Shown here: positions 1 through 11,879 of the stretch, piece after piece
Layout: each line of letters begins with the position of its first letter
How positions within the stretch are numbered: position 1 is the stretch's first letter
Source: Teratosphaeria epicoccoides
Lineage: Eukaryota > Ascomycota > Dothideomycetes > Mycosphaerellales > Teratosphaeriaceae
Direction: 5' to 3'
Length of the DNA: 64,000 nt
Assembly (NCBI GenBank): GCA_021401465.1
Contig: JADDMT010000004.1
Span: 310,001 to 374,000, forward strand
The notes under the pieces: generated by a model
Seen by the model: the letters and a program-made list of their open reading frames with translations, nothing else
The model's database searches: none
What the model was told of the DNA's origin: nothing
Translations under genes and position numbers: made by a program

Positions 1-380
1 CTAGGTAAAGTCGCTGAGCTGGAGCGGTCTATGAGTCGTTAGTTGCCATGCTCAGAAGTGCTCGTGATGACGGGATCCGACACTGATGGCAAGATGACTA
101 TCGTTCCAGGGGCCCGACCATGACGTGAGCACTAGCAAAGTGGCGCAGCTCGGAGATCTCAATGGCTCATAGATTCATGGTAGACATGAGGACACAAGAG
201 CGCCCGCTGCTTGCTAGCACTGTTCGCGCAGTCAGGATCTTACTTCCAGCATGCTCGCGAATTACTCGAACAACACAGGACGCTTATGCAATGGCTCCTC
301 CATGGCCCGTAGAACCGCACTTTCTCTTACCCAACGCCAGCGCTCAAACAGCCACCCCAGCTTCGTCAGATTCCGTGTCA
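1..380. other. 3' flank, no gene seen
   Basis: The stretch lies between the left edge and the end of the SFI1-like gene. Short open frames here have no recognisable domain and mostly run antisense into the neighbouring coding region. I see no RNA gene or repeat. Confidence 0.5.
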
Positions 381-3300
381 TCAACTACGCTTGAAATGCT
401 CACTGCCACTCCCTCCGCTTCCTCCAAACCGACTACTACCCGCAAATCTCACGCTCTTGGCCGTCCCACCCTGTACTGACCTACCAAAGCCACTCGTCCG
501 TAACGCAGGCGCCGGCGTCGCTAGCCCAGAAATGCCACCAGCGCGAAGCTTACGGTCAAAAGGCGTGACTTGCGGTGTTAGAGCGCTGTAATCCTCCATT
601 TCACGACCAAGTCCGATTCGCGGCTCGGCAACAAAAGGTCCGGGTGTTGTGGCGAGATATCCAAGATCGAAGACGAACGGTGTCACTGGCGCAGGCGTGG
701 GTATCGGTCTGAATCGTGCGGCTCTCCGCGAACGAGACGGAGTGCGCCTGTACGCAGGCGTTGCACCCGCCTGAGGAGGCGAAGAAGTGAACGCCGGTGC
801 TGCAGGTCGCTCGCGCGATCGACTCGCCGCTCTCGAAGCAGGTCGCAAGCTGGGAGACTCCGGCTCAGCCTCCTCGATAGTCGGTCCAAGTGTCTGCTTA
901 GCAACTTGACGAGCAAGCACCCGCGCATGCCAATGCCGAAGCATTTGGCGAATATGCGCGTCCCTGTTGCGGGTCCAAAGTGCTTCGGCAGATTCAACGC
1001 GACGGTCGGCCGTAAATTTGGCCCAATGTAGTCTCCTAAGTGCTGCAGCTTGAAGACTGGAGTCTGTCTGATGCTGAAATTCAGTCGCGTGCTCATCCAT
1101 CGCGACCTGTAGAGCGTGAGATCTGCGCACAGCAGCCAGAGCAGAGTACTTTAGGCGCTGCTGGTCGAAATCGGTTGCCTGCTGCTCAGTGTCGATGATA
1201 CGAACTGTCTTAGCACGCCACTTGTCGAAGGCTTGAGTTTCAACCTCGACAGCTCGGACTGTTGCACGTTGATCTGCCTCCTGCTGCATCACAACGATCT
1301 CATTATGCCTGCTGCGTAGCGAGCACAGACAGTCGCCAAGCAGACGCTCTTTGATCCTGGCACGAATCGTGGCGTAGGCGTCTCGTCGCCGCTGATGTTG
1401 TCGTTGTGTCGTCCGCTCGTGCCAGACCGCGATTGCCCGGGTACACAAAGTGTAGAACCTTGCATCAGCCGCCCACTTGTTCAATCCACGAATATATCTG
1501 ACTCTCGCAGCCATGACTTCAAGAGCATGCGGCACCACGCTGTGGGTATTCGCGAACTCAACGGCAGCCCTCTCCTCATCTTCTCGTTTTCGCATGGCCA
1601 AGTTCAGCTTCGTCATTCCAGACACGAGCAGGCGCCGCTGCTGCGACTCATAAAATTGCTGCTCAGCCTCTTCGATCGTCAGATGCAGAGCGGTCGTCCG
1701 ATTCCGCCATCGCGCCAACACCTGTCGAGCAATACGAGCATTCACTGCTCTTTCGAAAAGGCGCAGGCGTTCAACAAGTATCCATTTGTAAAGAGCTTCC
1801 ACTGAGACCCGCTCGTCGATGCGTTGAGCCAAGACCTTGCAGCGAAGGGCATCGTTCCACTTGGTCCAGGCGGTCTGCAAGATGCGCTTGCGGTCGGCTT
1901 CTGTGGCGTCTCGAGACAAGCGGAAGTGCAGATGCCAAACTCGTAGAGCTTTCCGCTCAAGGTTCGATTGAGCTTTCAGGCTCACAGTCCGGTACCTCGG
2001 AGCTAGCTTTGCATTGACACGCAGTTGAGCAAGATTTTTCCTGGTGAGTCCATGGTCGTAATGGTTGAAAGCAGTCGTCTCGTCCCTTTGGTGTGATGTC
2101 AAACGCTCTCGTAACTGCTGCAAGGCTGCGCTCGCGATGTGGGCAAGATAATGGTCGCTAGCGTGGAGCTCCCGTTCCTGCCGTTGGTGCGCCTTGTGCA
2201 GCCATACAGTCAGATACTTTCGCATCAACGTCTCCCCTCGCCACCCTGACACACGAATTGCACAACAGTTCCAAAACCAAGACTTCAAGCATTTTTTCAT
2301 GACAGTTCTCTCGTACTTTGCGGTAGCCTGCGCCTCTCTGTCCCGATTACGCTTTAACTTCTGCTGCCATATCTTCAAAAACTTCTTGAGCAGGACGCTG
2401 CGAGCCTTAGCAGCATTCTCGACCGCAAGCGCTCGCCACTTGTGGAAATAACGCAGCCTCAAAATCACATTTTTAGCAGCGCGTACCACCTCTTGTTGGT
2501 ATTGAAGTGAGCCACTCCACTGGGAGAATGCTCTGCCTAGTAACCATCTGTTGCGAATTTGGCAGAAAGCTTCACTTTTCGACTCCAGCCACGCCACATG
2601 CCTTTCCATGCGGTGCTCCTCTTGACGAGCAAAGCAGCGATCGCGCCACAGATCGAATGATTGTTTGAGCAGCGTATGTCGGTCATGTGCAGTGGCGATC
2701 GCGTAGGCCTGCGCATTAGCATCGCGGAGCCGGAGACCGCGATCGTGCCAGGTATGTAGACACTGTCGCGCCAGGCGAAGATCAGACGTGAGCAGAAAAG
2801 CTTCAGCATTCTCCTCCAGTTCAGCCTCTGATGGCTGGTACAGCAGAGTCGGATTGTCGTGCAGTGGTTCTTCCGTTCCATGCGTGGATGATGGCAAACT
2901 AGACTGATGGTGTTTTGGCGCAGCAGATCGGTAGAGCAGGCCAGTGGGAAGGCGCTGCGAGCTGGTGGACCTCGCGCGCCGCGGCTCTCCCAGAGCCGCA
3001 CCTCGTCCGCGACGGGGAGGCTGCGCGAGAAGCCCGGCTGGTCCGAGACGCGCTGGAGTAGAGGAATACAAATCAAGAGTGTCCCCACTCAACCAGGTCT
3101 CCTCTAATTGAGCATCATTAAAGCTCACTCTCCTACCATCCCCCTTCCTCTTTCTCAACCGGACATCCTCGCCATTGACCTTCGGGCTCTCCTGATTCAC
3201 AATTACACTTTTCGTCTCGTCCTCACCACCATCATTAGCATCGCCATTCTCGAGCAACGTAATTCCACGTGCAGCGCAAATGCTCTTCAAACATCCGACC

Positions 3301-3599
3301 AGATCCACGCCCCCTCCATCACGTCCAGCCTCGCGCGCGGCGTCTCCCAGGCGAAATACAACGCGAAACACGGCACTGTCATGCTGCTGCTCAATGCCTT
3401 GATCTGCAAAGATCTGGTCGTAGGCAGCGAAGAGAGCTTTGAAGGGCGGAAGGTCGAGCGTCTTTGCGAGCTTGCATATCTCGTAGAGGAGGGTAATATC
3501 TATGGATGATCAGCGTCAAGTCTTGGTTGACGTGTAGATCGGTATACCATCATCGTTCAATTCCGGCAGGTCATCGTTCTGGGTAGCATGGCCATTCAT
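381..3599 (-). CDS. SFI1: SFI1-like spindle pole body half-bridge protein
   Basis: This is the Sfi1 family, a long helical filament that binds centrin (Cdc31) at regular intervals in the half-bridge of the spindle pole body and acts in its duplication. Two exons are inferred: 3548-3599 and 381-3499, joined over a 48-nt intron (GTATAC..TAG), giving about 1056 aa. The short first exon supplies the family's N-terminal block; after joining, the protein reads LPELNDDDITLLYEICKLAK and continues into a conserved FKALFAAYD segment. From about residue 250 to 870 there are some fourteen degenerate repeats with an invariant Trp in contexts such as LHTWHDRG, FDLWRDRC, FHKWRALA, LKIWQQKL and LRHWHARV. The C-terminus is rich in Ser/Pro and Thr/Pro sites, including VTPFVFDLGYLATTPGPFV, consistent with cell-cycle kinase control known for Sfi1. 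A start without the small exon would lose the N-terminal domain. Family assignment is strong; the first exon is inferred from splice signals and domain fit. Confidence 0.88.
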
Positions 3600-5247
3600 G
3601 TGAGCTGTATATCGCTGCTTTCCGCCGGACGCGCTTCGAGTATGGCCTGGTCATCTGGAGCGCCTTTCCATGTGTGTTGTGAGAGTCGCGATAGCATATA
3701 CAGCGGTAGAGCTGCTGAAGAGCAATGCGCCAACGTTTTGATGTGTTCTAAAGGGAATGCGACTGCTTGAAAGCCAAAGCAGTCGCGAACTTGGCGCGTT
3801 GTAAACTCATTGTTGTCGCGAGTCTTAGCTGCATTTTTCTTGCGGCGCTCGAAATGTACCAATCGGACATGCGCCACCCGCGCAAGATCACTGACTCCAT
3901 CACCATATGCATCGAACTTGGCCGCCACAAAAACACGGCACTTTCACATCGATAAGACAAAATGAGAGGGCAAACGAGGCCGATTGAGAAGTTTGCGGCG
4001 GCGACAGCCAAGTGCACGGCGGAGGTGTGATCATTCGTAACTGTGCTCCGTAGCCTGTCTGCTGACTAACGACGTAGGGAGCGGTATATGGCAAGTGCGT
4101 AGCAGCGAACTATCAAAACGTCAGCAAGCACATGTGTGCAAGGGAATTCATGCTTCTTAAAGACTGTTACTTGGTAGATTCTGTCGCTTCTCGTTGATGA
4201 TGGCAATGCTGATACTTGTCACAGAAAGCAGCTGGCAGGAAATCATGACACAATTTCCGTCCAATCCCGCCGATTCTCGTTGACAGCTCGAACGCCATTG
4301 AAAATCCTCAATTATCAGCATCTAGTTCTCAGTAACTTGAGCTGTGCCTAAACTTAGCCTGGTTCACCTCAGAACCGACCAGTCCATGATAACCTCCCTG
4401 TTTACAACAACCAGCAGCCCATGAACCACAGCTCAAGCCGCACTCAAGCCATCAATCTCAGCACCTTGAGCAGTTTGCAAACCCACTTCGAGGGCTCGCC
4501 AATAGCCTCCCTTCTCCCAGAACTTATTCGATCTGTGCGTCAAGCCGCGAATGTCGTACAGAGCGGTTCCCAAAGCGATTTTTGTGCCGTCGTTTTCCAA
4601 GAAGCCTCTCTTAGCAGAGTCCAGACTCGATCGCACAAGGACACCAGCTAGGTGAGCCAGCGCATTCACTTTCTCTGTGTATGCTCATTCATGCTCTTAC
4701 CGCCGTCAGTATGAGGTGCTTCTCCGATACAGATGGAGTGACTGCGCATCTCAGATGATGCAGTGTTGATTGTGGGTGCCATGAGTATTTGGTGCAACCA
4801 TTCAAGAAAGCTTAATACACAGCCATACAAACGCTCACACAGTCGCAGTGCTGACCATTACATAGCGAATTTCTCAGCCCTCTCAACAGTCAGTCAACTC
4901 TCGATTCATCCTCTGGGCCACGTGTCGCCGGTCAGTGTTGATCTGTCGTGTGACACGTCAGTCACATCGGGAGTCCAGTTGACATGTCTAACGGTGTTGT
5001 CAGCTCTGAACATAGCCATGATGGAGGCAGAGGCCCAGTCAGTCGAAATGATTTGACTGACTGTCGGGACGAATAGAACCTCTGTTGCTCGGTTGATGAT
5101 CCCAGTGAGCGATCGAGCATATCACCCATCATCGCTGCGGAGCGAGCTCAAGATGGCCTTTGCGCGTAGCATCCGCCATTAAGATGACCATGGTAAGCGC
5201 AAGTACTTTGCCCCAAAAAGAACGCAGCTTTGTTCTTCTTCAACTTC
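3600..5247. other. Intergenic, no supported gene
   Basis: About 1.6 kb lie between the SFI1 start and the end of the BTB pseudogene. Two overlapping antisense open frames occupy about 4421-4669 (76 codons on +, 78 on -). Neither matches a family I know; the minus frame reads more like protein (for example GFLENDGTKIALGTALYDIR) but its only ATG-like start is isolated. Around 4850-5060 the sequence is rich in CAGTCAGT/TGACTG words, a texture also seen near 14.9 kb and 21.1 kb. Confidence 0.4.
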
Positions 5248-6173
5248 TCACTCTGGCTCGCCCGCCAGAAGGTCGTAGTCAATTGTCGCCATGTCTCTCG
5301 ATAGGTCCACGTGTGGTGGCGCCTCAAGACGCTCCTTCTCCAGCCACATTGGCTGTCCAACGCTGACATAAATATCGCGCCACAGCATGCGAAGCTGCGA
5401 CTGGGCGGGAATGTTCTGGTACACTAGGTTGGCCAGAGCAATATTGAAGGTACGCGTCGATCTCAACAAGTCGATGACGGCATCAATGACAGCATCTTTG
5501 ATAGCCGAGTCCATGATCTTCTCGCTGAAGATGTAGCACTTGACCAAGTGCGTGTAGCCAGGGTCTTGACTCTCTTAACTCACACCGCCCGAGGGAGAGG
5601 TACCGAATATGCGTCTCCAATACAGCCATTCTTGGTATGTGTTTAAGATGTTGGCTTCGTCGTCTGGCAATGGGATGGCCCCTTCGCCGAACTCTTTCCA
5701 GTCGCTGCTCAAAGCCATCCGGACGAACTCCGGACTCGCCAGGCCGGTCTTTTGTGGACCGTTAATCGTGTAGCGGGGTCCTTGCCTACATCGATTTGGA
5801 TGACCTCAGCATCGCGCTTGAAGGGTGGCCTGAGGGCAATTGTTTTTCGTGCGGACGGAGGACTGAACGTGTCGAACTTGCGCTGCTCAGGTAGCGATAT
5901 AGTCACCAGGTTTCTCTTCACTCCCCTCTCGTTTGGAGTCTTCAATGCAAACGAGCAACTCGAGGCCTCTGGCGGTATCGCTGGGCTCTCCAGATAGTTG
6001 AGATGTAGCTCTTCAGTGGTGTAAGAGCTATACTGCCGCATCGCGCAGATGTTCTGCAAGGTTGCTTGGCTAGATGGATCGGGACCAGTTGAGCCCGGCT
6101 CAGTCATCGGTGCAGGCATGAAATAAGGATATGTTGCGGTGCTCCAAACAGCCGCATGTTGCTTTTGAGCCAT
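5248..6173 (-). pseudogene. Decayed BTB/POZ domain gene
   Basis: This was a fungal BTB/POZ protein, a family of protein-interaction modules often linked to ubiquitin ligases. The ATG at 6173 opens a frame with a low-complexity N-terminus followed by the first BTB strand and histidine (VIQIDVGKDPATRLTVHK). At the A4 run at 5750-5753 (T4 on +) the frame shifts by one extra base. The next frame then carries the typical BTB continuation (SPEFVRMALSSDWKEF, GAIPLPDDEANI, YQEWLYWRRIF) until an in-frame TAA at 5575-5577. The same frame then resumes with the BTB helices (HLVKCYIFSEKIMDSAIKDA, ALANLVYQNIP) and ends at 5248. No intron with proper length and signals removes either lesion. The stop can be explained by a C-to-T change of CAA, the substitution type made by RIP. 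One frameshift could be a consensus error; the independent stop makes decay more likely. Confidence 0.7.
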
Positions 6174-6682
6174 TCGTACGACAGAGTGTCGTTCGTGATT
6201 GTCGCTCAGTAGAACTTGTTGGCAGATCGATATCGGCTAGCGCATGTGCCTTCGCAGCACGTTGCGGCGCAATTCTGTTGGCGAGGCGCGTCGCGCGTTT
6301 GTTGTGAACAGGGCGTTTGCTGCTACAATTTTCGTGCTTGCAGATGGAGTCGACAACTTCTTGATATGTGCCAGCGTCTTGACACAGCTGATTGCTGTTT
6401 GACAGGTCTGATTACCGCCTGATATGTTTACAACTTGTTGACCCGGTTGGTCCAAATGATGATGCTGTTGATTGCTCGCGATGTTTTGATTAGAACATCT
6501 TTGACGCTTACTATCAGCCATTTGACCGGTCGGTTCACTGATGGAAATACTGATCTGTCCGGTTGGAGCACGCTATTACGGGCGTTCCCGCTGCGGGTGG
6601 TCCTCGCAGGGTTGACAAAATAGGAAGGAGCTACGGAGCACTCGCGACTTCACTTCTTCCGAAGACTTCAGCATTACATGCA
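6174..6682. other. Divergent intergenic region
   Basis: About 0.5 kb separate the BTB pseudogene (-) from the SDR gene (+), so it should hold the SDR promoter. Short open frames here have no family resemblance. The SDR frame stays open upstream to 6563, but the ATG at 6683 is preferred. Confidence 0.4.
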
Positions 6683-7838
6683 ATGTCGAATCACATCACG
6701 ACCTCAGACAAGGCATGGCACGCACACATCACGCTCGACTTGCTAGTCCATGTACTTCAGCAGAGCGTATTTTGTCCCTTCATAGCGTGGTTGCTCCCAC
6801 TCTGCCAACGAGCTGTAGGAGCCCCGTCCGACAGCTTCAACTTCATCGCCACGTGCGTCTACGCTAGTCTGGTCACAGCTTTATGGATGCTAGCTTCGAC
6901 CAACAAGCGCATAGCATACGGTGTGCCACGCCGAATAGACTGGGATGAGGAGGTCGTTGTCATCACGGGCGGCGCAAGCGGCTTGGGCAAGATCTTGGCG
7001 GAAACGTACGGCATGAGAGGAGCCAGCGTAGCCGTGCTTGACGTACAGAAACCTCAGCAAGGAAGTGAGGCACTAGAGAACGTGCGCTTCTACCACTGTG
7101 ACGTGAGCGACGCTACAGCCGTGGAGGAAGCCAAACAGCAGATCGAAAACGATGTACGTCCCCAGCCTCTGAATTCCTTTCAGCGACCACTTCGCTGACG
7201 GTAAGTCCTCTCGTCCCCAGCTCAGCACACCCACTGTTCTCATCAACAACGCCGGCATCGTATCTGGCAAACCCCTCCTCTCCCTCACCGCCCCCGAAAT
7301 CTCCCGCACCCTCAACGTCAACCTCCTCTCGCACTTCCACACCATCCGCGCTTTCCTCCCCGGAATGCTATCCTCACCGCACGGCGGCACGATCGTCACA
7401 GTCTCCTCTGTGCTCGGAAAGCTGGGCGCAAGTCATCTGTCCGACTACACTGCTTCAAAAGCGGGTTTAATCGCTCTGCACGCCTCTCTTGGCGCAGAGC
7501 TCACTTCGCCTACTGCTCCAGAAGGTGCGGTGAATATTCGTACTATCCTGGTGACGCCTGGACAATTGTCCACCAGTCTCTTCGAAGGCGTCAAAACGCC
7601 TAGCTCCTTCTTCGGACCTGTGGTCGAGCCCGTCGAGCTGGCGCGAGAGATTGTGAAAATGGTAGATGCAGGCGAGAGCGGCGAGATCAGTTTACCGCTG
7701 TATGCGGGCTACGTCGACTGGTTGCACGTACTACCTGCCTCCATGGCGAAGTTTGCCCGATGGGCGAGCGGAATGGACAGGGCAATGGAGGGATTCAGGA
7801 GAGAACGCAGCCAGTCCCACACAAGCAAAGATCGCTAA
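6683..7838 (+). CDS. Membrane-anchored short-chain dehydrogenase/reductase
   Basis: This is a classical SDR oxidoreductase of the retinol-dehydrogenase/DHRS type. Exons 6683-7153 and 7221-7838 are joined in phase 0 over a 67-nt intron (GTACGT..CCCAG), giving 362 aa. The N-terminal 75 residues contain two hydrophobic stretches (around residues 27-43 and 53-70), suggesting an ER or lipid-droplet membrane anchor. The Rossmann cofactor motif TGGASGLGK is at about 95-103, NNAG at 166-169, the active serine in VTVSS near 219, and the YTASK catalytic pair is Tyr233/Lys237. The residue after the second Rossmann strand is Asp (VAVLDVQ), which in this family usually favours NAD(H). The substrate cannot be read from sequence; a lipid or steroid-like alcohol or ketone is the usual range. 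A start at the in-frame codon at 6563 would add 40 residues without a family match. Confidence 0.85.
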
Positions 7839-8326
7839 TGGCGAGAAAGTGTCACGACGAGGCAGGCGAGTGCTATGGTTGTGTAACGTACATATGTACT
7901 CTTCCACCACCCTCGCCTCATCTTCTCCCTCGAGGTCAATCTATGACTCTTAGCTCTGATCGCATCGACTGACCTACACTCCCGCCCATGTGTCTCCACC
8001 ACTGTGGAACAATGCAACCACATACAGATCAGTCAAATAACGCCTACGCTTCCCTTTCGCACCGCCCTTGCCGAGACCAATTATGTGCCATGTAGTAGAA
8101 GCCAAACGTGCCGAATACACAAAACAATTCCTGATTCCATATATTATGCCGCCCTGCTTGCTTGCAGAACTCCGCCGCACAAGAAAGATGCTGCTGAAAC
8201 TCGCTCGTACGTGTCGTTGGAAGGGAAGAACCAATCAAAAAAAGTAGTTGCGCGCAACTGTGTCGTAACGTCGTCATTTTGGTTGTAAGGCCAGAGAAGT
8301 TATGTGGTCATCACATCTTGGTCTCT
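7839..8326. other. Convergent 3' intergenic region
   Basis: The region lies between the 3' ends of the SDR (+) and the PDK1-like kinase (-). It should hold both polyadenylation regions. I see no gene, repeat or RNA. Confidence 0.45.
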
Positions 8327-11007
8327 CTAAAACACGGCAGCAAGACCGCTCTTCGAATGCCTCTTGGAAAATCTCTTTCGTCCCTTGAACGCTCCACTGC
8401 TGCTTCCCAGGTCCTCGTCAGTGTTTTTGCGCAAAGTCTGCCGGAGCATATGTCGATCTCCTGGCAACGGTGTGGCGGTGTCGCCTCTTATTGAGTCTGC
8501 TGAACTAGACACCGATGAATCGAAATTATCGAGCACAGACTGCCCGGAGTAAGATCCTGTCATGCTCTGTGCGGTTGCAAACTCCCGGGCTTGTTCAAGC
8601 GATTCAAGCCACTCCTGGGTGCTGTACTTTGTGCCTGCCGGATCAGCTGTAGTACCTCTCGGGTCCTCGAATGTGAGGTGCTTCTCCTGCTACTTGTGCA
8701 TTAGTTTCGATGTCAGCTACAGCCATCGCCATGAGCGAGACTTACCGTATCCAGCGACCACGCAGTCAAGCCTTTGGAGTCAACGTAGCTCCTCCAAGAC
8801 GTACCACTCGCCATGAGATCAATGTCCATCTTAGCCTTCTTCTCGTTGCCGCCTGCAGCCGCAATGATCAGCCTTGCACTGCTCGTAATTAACACCAGTC
8901 TCTCTCTTCGCTTGGTCGTGTTTCCGCTGAAGAACCTGCTGAATTTTGGCTTCTCGCTCGGGATGTTGAAACCATCCTTGCCTGTGGGACTTTGCGCTTG
9001 TGGACCGCTGAAGACAATGAGATTACCAAGCTTGAAGATTCGCTCGTTACTTCGCGTGAGTACAGGTGACCAGTCAATATCCAGTTGGCTCGGCGGAGGT
9101 AGCTCCGTAATACCTCGTAACTGGGGTCGGCTTTGAGGCGGTGAGGTTGACTGGCTCAACGCTATTGCTGCACCTGCTGTCGCAAGTCCATTACTGCTCT
9201 TATTAGCGCCATTGAGCTTGATCGGTTCAGCAGGTGGTGGAGAATATGGCTTCAGCCTCGGCGCCTTTTGTCGCCACAAGCCCTTGCCCCATTGTATGCC
9301 ATCGAAAAATTGATGATTCTTGATGTGTTCTACTGGTAATCGATTGCCAGGCTCTAACACAAGTAGTCGCTCAACAAGATCTCGCGCGACCGGTGGAAAG
9401 CCGTCCGGAAACGTGTATTCCAGACCCAGGATCTTCTGGAACGTCAAGTACTCGTTTGCTGCCTTGAACGGTGGCCGGCCGGCGAGTAGCTGGTAAATGA
9501 TACAGCCGAACGCCCATAGATCCGAGGCTTTACATGCATTCTTGTCGCGCAGCAATTCCGGACTGACATACTCTGCCGTACCCACGAAAGACACTGCTCG
9601 GTCAGTTTCGGCACCATCAGTTGGATCGCCGGATGGTACTTCGGATACAGATCCATTCTGCTTCGGTTCCGGCAGAATCTTTGCCGTCCCGAAATCTGTG
9701 ATCTTCACGTGCATGTCGCGGTCGAGCAGCACGTTCTCCGGCTTCAAGTCTCTATGTATCACGCCTCGACTGTGCATGTATGCAATGCTGTCCAGTATCT
9801 CTGCCCCGTAAAACCTGGTACACTCGATATCAAAGCTTCCAATCTTCTTCAAGACACCCAAGAGCTCTCCGCCCGAAGCCAGATCCAGGACATAGTATAG
9901 TGACCGCTCGTCCTGGAAGGTGTAGTATAACCGTACTATTCCAGGATGTTCCGTCAACCTGTTCAACGTATCTCGCTCGATGTTCACATATTTCACCTTC
10001 TTTTCTTTGATGATGTGGTGCTTGTCCAGTACCTTGATAGCATACTCTTTCAAGTTCTGCCTGTCCGTAGCGGCCAAAACCGTACTGTATGAGCCTTCTC
10101 CCAAGGTTCTCCCAAAATTAAAGTCCTTGACTCCCTTCTTAATCAATCGTGTCTGCTTCTGTCCAGAGGCATCTGTCTCCTGTCTTTGCGCGACGGCCGC
10201 GCCACGTTCCTGCCAATCTTCAGCTGAGCGCGTTGGTGGCCCTCCGCCTCTGTATGGAGCATCCAGACCTTCATACCCGCCTGGCACACGCTTCGAGTTC
10301 CGTCTAGGCGGCAGCGGCCCATTGCCACCATTCATTGGCGGGCCCGGCTGCCTGTACGATCTGCTGGCCTGTCTTCCAACCCCGCCCGCCAGAAGGCTTC
10401 TTGCTGATCGTGAATTACTCCGTGCAACGCCTGACGCACTGCCATCTGATGAACCCATATCGTCCCGGTATCGATATGATCCCTGGCTGGACATATGCGA
10501 GCTGGTCGAGGAGGTGTTCGGTTGCATGTACATACTGCTTATGGGTCTGATACCGGAGGGTGGTGGGCCAGGTTTTCGGTACTGCGGATCAAAGGTGGGC
10601 TGCGGCGGGTATGATGGTGCTTGAGCAGCAGTTGATGGGCTCGATGGGTTATTGTGGCCGTCATTGTACGCCGGCTGCCCTGAGGCAGAGTACTGCGGTT
10701 GTGGCTGCGACAAATTGTGCCCTACATCTGTATCCTGCAGACTGTATGTGTCTGGATTCCAACCAAGGCCGCGATCCTCCTCCGGTAAGGCGCTCTCATG
10801 TGACAATTGTGGTAATAGGCCGGCGGTGGGCGCCTTTGGAGCAGTGACGGTATTGATGGAGGAGGGCGAGGACGGTGGCAGATGGCGCGCGGTCGATTCG
10901 GTCACCGACGGCGGCGGTGGCGGGGAGGGCGAGGCGGTGTCTTCTTCGTCTGGATTCGCAATTCTCAAGCCACCGAGGCTCTGCGAGAGATTCAAGTCTC
11001 CGCTCAT
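8327..11007 (-). CDS. PDK1/Pkh-type serine/threonine protein kinase
   Basis: This is the fungal 3-phosphoinositide-dependent kinase 1 homologue (Pkh1/2, Ksg1 type). The family phosphorylates activation loops of AGC kinases downstream of sphingolipid and membrane signals. Exons 8746-11007 and 8327-8689 are joined over a 56-nt intron (GTAAGT..TAG), giving about 874 aa. Residues 1-290 are disordered, rich in Pro, Ser and Gln. The kinase domain spans about 297-565: glycine loop GEGSYSTV, VAIK-type lysine (YAIKVLDK), catalytic HRDLKPEN, DFG in ITDFGTAK, and the PDK1-type activation segment SFVGTAEYVSPELL. A serine-rich linker follows, then a C-terminal PH-like domain (about 640-790) that spans the intron. 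The acidic loop before SFVGT (about 25 residues with Asp/Glu) is an insert seen in fungal members. The last 60 residues are basic and Ser-rich. The start ATG is the first in a frame with coding character. Confidence 0.9.
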
Positions 11008-11879
11008 GGCTGCAACTGCTCCAGGACTCGGCGCCCGCTCTCAGCGCCGGCACTTATCCCCTGCAATGCAGCAGTCGTTTGATTAATTCTCGCGGCCGAC
11101 AGCGGATGAAGGACCGCGACTGCATCACAATGATTGAAACTTCTCGAGACTAGGCAAACGCAGTGTGTCAGTCGAGCAATGTCTGTAGCCGGCCCGTGAC
11201 GTACGCAGAATACTTAGTTGCACGGCAAGCAAGCTTCTCTACTACATAAGTCACGAGCTTTGCCTCGCGCGCTAAATAAAGATTTGACCGTTTCAGGCCG
11301 TCGTCAACCAGACAATCATTAGTTGTTATGATGATGATGATGATCATTATTATTTATCTTCATGTCGACACCATGTACGCTCCTCCCCTGTACAACCAAC
11401 TTCTTCTCGATAGACATTACCCGACTTGCCGCTCGAACAACTTCGCGATCGGACGTCTGCTCTGGAGTCGCCGCATGAATTTGTGACGCCAGTCAGCAGG
11501 CTTCACTTTACCTGATTCGTTCCAGGTTTTTCATCGTTCCTGCATCCACAGCCAGACGTTGAGCCTGCCCATCCCGCCAGTCTCAGGTTCGGCGCGATCG
11601 CCACTCTCAAACGTCTGCCGCCAAGGATCACCAAGTCTTAGACATCTCAGGGCACGGCGAAGACTCTGCGGCAGGCAGAGCTGTGCGTGTCATGCTTGGC
11701 AGATGTCCCATATCGCAGAGACAAATTATCAGATCGTTGCGCAAGGAGAGTTGATGTAGGTGAGCGTATGTCACATCAGCTGCCACTGAATCCAACACTG
11801 CTACATTGATGCACAGACAGGTGACTTGCGTGGCTTGACCCCGCCGTTCTGAGTCGGCTAGCACTTCCCCAAACCAAGC
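11008..11879. other. Intergenic, PDK1 promoter side
   Basis: About 0.87 kb lie between the kinase start and the 3' end of the rhodopsin-domain gene. It holds the kinase promoter and a short ATG microsatellite at 11328-11342. I see no supported gene; short frames here lack family features. Confidence 0.45.
11328..11342 (+). repeat. ATG trinucleotide microsatellite
   Basis: Five perfect ATG units in non-coding DNA about 320 bp upstream of the PDK1-like kinase start, followed by AT-rich sequence. Such tracts often vary in length between strains. Confidence 0.7.

Noticed and set aside
683..1096. 137-codon frame inside the SFI1-like gene
   Set aside because: It lies in another frame of a gene with clear repeat structure; a shadow of the real coding frame.
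4421..4669. Overlapping antisense frames of 76 and 78 codons
   Set aside because: Only one can be real at most; neither has a family match, and both are short enough to be chance.
9980..10624. 214-codon + strand frame opposite the PDK1-like kinase
   Set aside because: It is the antisense of conserved kinase sequence and has no independent features.
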